8,773 nt of DNA. Source: an uncultured Pleurocapsa sp. GTDB lineage: Bacteria > Cyanobacteriota > Cyanobacteriia > Cyanobacteriales > Xenococcaceae. How positions within the stretch are numbered: the first letter of the stretch is position 1; each line of letters begins with the position of its first letter. Location of the stretch: NCBI GenBank assembly GCA_937884735.1, contig CAKZYI010000606.1, positions 1 through 8,773 of the forward strand. Reading direction: 5' to 3'. The translations under genes and the position numbers were made by a program. The notes beneath the pieces were generated by a model that was not told the DNA's origin, searched no databases, and was given only the letters and a program-made list of their open reading frames with translations. Below are positions 7,808 to 8,773 of the stretch, one piece after another.

Positions 7808-8773
7808 ACCAAAACTCCTTCTCGAATAGATTCCATTTGCAGACGTTGAGACAGTGCCGAAGAAAAGCAATTATCAGGATCGATGCGCGACTTTACTTCC
7901 AACCATTGAGGCAATTTGGGATACATTTTGCGGAAAGAATCCGTACTTAAGCGAGCATCCTTGGCTAAATAAACCCGTCCGCCATAGTGAACTACAACTT
8001 CATCCAATAAATTAAGAAATTCCCACAGTCCAGGCTTAACTGCCATGTCCAGAGTCAAGGTATAGCCAGGCATGGGGAAAGACAGCCATCCCGACTGAGA
8101 GCCAAAACGCTTAAGTACGGCTAAGAAAGAACCCCACCCCTGCTGGCTGCACATTTGCAGGACTTTAGTTAAAGCTTCTTGACTGACATCAGTCGGGAAT
8201 ACGCACTGATATTGAATAAATCCTCTTTTGCCATACATTTTGTTCCAGTTGCCAATAGAGTCTAGGGGATAAAAGAAAGAATCATAATCAGCGATCGATT
8301 TAACATCAGGGTTAAACTGCTTGCCATAGTAAAGCTGGTTAAAAACCCCCATAGTGTGACGGTTGAGCAGTGCTGCAGGAAAGTCAAAAGGAATGTTTAA
8401 TTTGCTTTTAGGCTTTAGCTGTAATGACTTTTCTTGTAGCTCTACAGAAAGGTCACTTATTCGGGCATGGTTGCCCAGCATCAAAATACTTCGACCCAAA
8501 GAGTCTTTTGAAGCAAGACAGTCAATCCAAGCTACAGAATATTGATATTGCGGTTCGAATTCATCAAATAAAGCAAATGTCTCTGCTAAGTTTTTTGCTT
8601 TAATATTGCGGCTTTTAATATGTGCAGTCTCAATCTGCTGCAATGAAAAAGACACCTCAGTAATAATTCCAGTTAGTCCCATTCACCCAACCGTTGCCCA
8701 AAACAGATCGCTATTCTCCTCACGAGAACATTGAACAGTTTCTCCAGAGGCCAAAGTCAGTCTAATAAAGTTA
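7804..8773 (-). pseudogene. DprE1-like FAD-dependent oxidase interrupted by in-frame TGA; 5' end beyond window
   Basis: Related to decaprenyl-phosphoryl-ribose 2'-oxidase (DprE1, vanillyl-alcohol-oxidase/PCMH fold). The frame is open from the window edge to 8686, encoding RLTLASGETVQCS and then DLFWATVG. TGA follows at 8683-8685, and the frame resumes at once with MGLTGIITEVSF. The family reads ATVGGMGLTG here, so the TGA replaces the second glycine (GGA to TGA, one base). The piece after the stop (292 residues from ATG 8682) carries the end of the FAD domain and the substrate domain, with FPMPGY (202-207), the AKDAR motif whose Lys241 matches DprE1 Lys418, and MYPKLPQW near the C-terminus. 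It lacks most of the FAD-binding domain, so ATG 8682 is not the native start. The last codon overlaps the reductase ATG. Alternatives are a sequencing error, a genuine nonsense mutation, or reinitiation at TGAATG giving a split enzyme. Confidence 0.8.
7815..7820 (-). promoter_or_regulatory. Shine-Dalgarno site deciding the reductase start
   Basis: AAGGAG on the minus strand, seven bases before ATG at 7807 and inside the last codons of the upstream oxidase gene. It is the only strong ribosome-binding site among the minus-strand genes and supports the ATGA-overlap start over the upstream ATG at 7870. Confidence 0.8.

Noticed and set aside
7808..7870. Upstream start at 7870 for the reductase, adding 21 residues
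   Set aside because: The extra residues overlap the oxidase coding sequence and do not resemble an SDR N-terminus. ATG 7807 has AAGGAG at good spacing and an ATGA overlap.
8363..8545. 60-codon plus-strand ORF
   Set aside because: Antisense shadow of the conserved oxidase substrate domain.
8683..8685. TGA decoded as glycine (alternative code) or as selenocysteine
   Set aside because: All other genes here read with the standard code without internal TGA, and TGA serves as the stop of this same gene at 7804-7806. The family residue is glycine, not cysteine, and I see no SECIS-like hairpin right after the codon.

Overview
The window looks cyanobacterial. The HIP1 octamer GCGATCGC occurs eight times in 8.8 kb, GC content is moderate to low, and the gene families fit a filamentous or colonial cyanobacterium; I cannot name the genus. 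Two convergent transcription units meet at a strong bidirectional terminator (3795-3832).

Plus strand, 1-3771: the 3' part of one very large gene whose start lies before the window. Its product begins with the end of a PQQ-dependent glucose/sorbosone dehydrogenase-type beta-propeller. This is followed by a PKD-like domain, a second Ig-like region, two LamG (concanavalin-like) domains, three cadherin-like/Ig domains and a histidine-rich tail. The LamG + cadherin-like pair is present twice, as a diverged intragenic duplication. It is probably a secreted or surface carbohydrate-interacting protein.

Minus strand, 8773 down to 3861: four genes in one direction. First is a DprE1-like FAD-dependent oxidase cut by the window edge, which carries an in-frame TGA exactly where the family has a glycine (8683-8685). 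Next is a DprE2-like short-chain reductase that overlaps the oxidase end by ATGA and has a clear Shine-Dalgarno site. After a 140-bp AT-rich gap comes a polytopic membrane protein of unknown family with features reminiscent of GT-C glycosyltransferases. Directly abutting it is a fusion of a HAD-IB phosphatase with a flippase-like (UPF0104 / lysylphosphatidylglycerol-synthase-TM) membrane domain.

In mycobacteria, DprE1 and DprE2 together epimerise decaprenyl-phosphoryl-ribose to decaprenyl-phosphoryl-arabinose, the lipid-linked arabinofuranose donor. The inferred theme here is therefore synthesis, dephosphorylation, transbilayer movement and use of a polyprenyl-phosphoryl pentose for an envelope glycan or glycoprotein. 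The UbiA-type prenyltransferase expected in such a pathway is not in the window. If the TGA is real, the pathway in this strain is damaged at its first epimerisation step, or the oxidase is made as two polypeptides.
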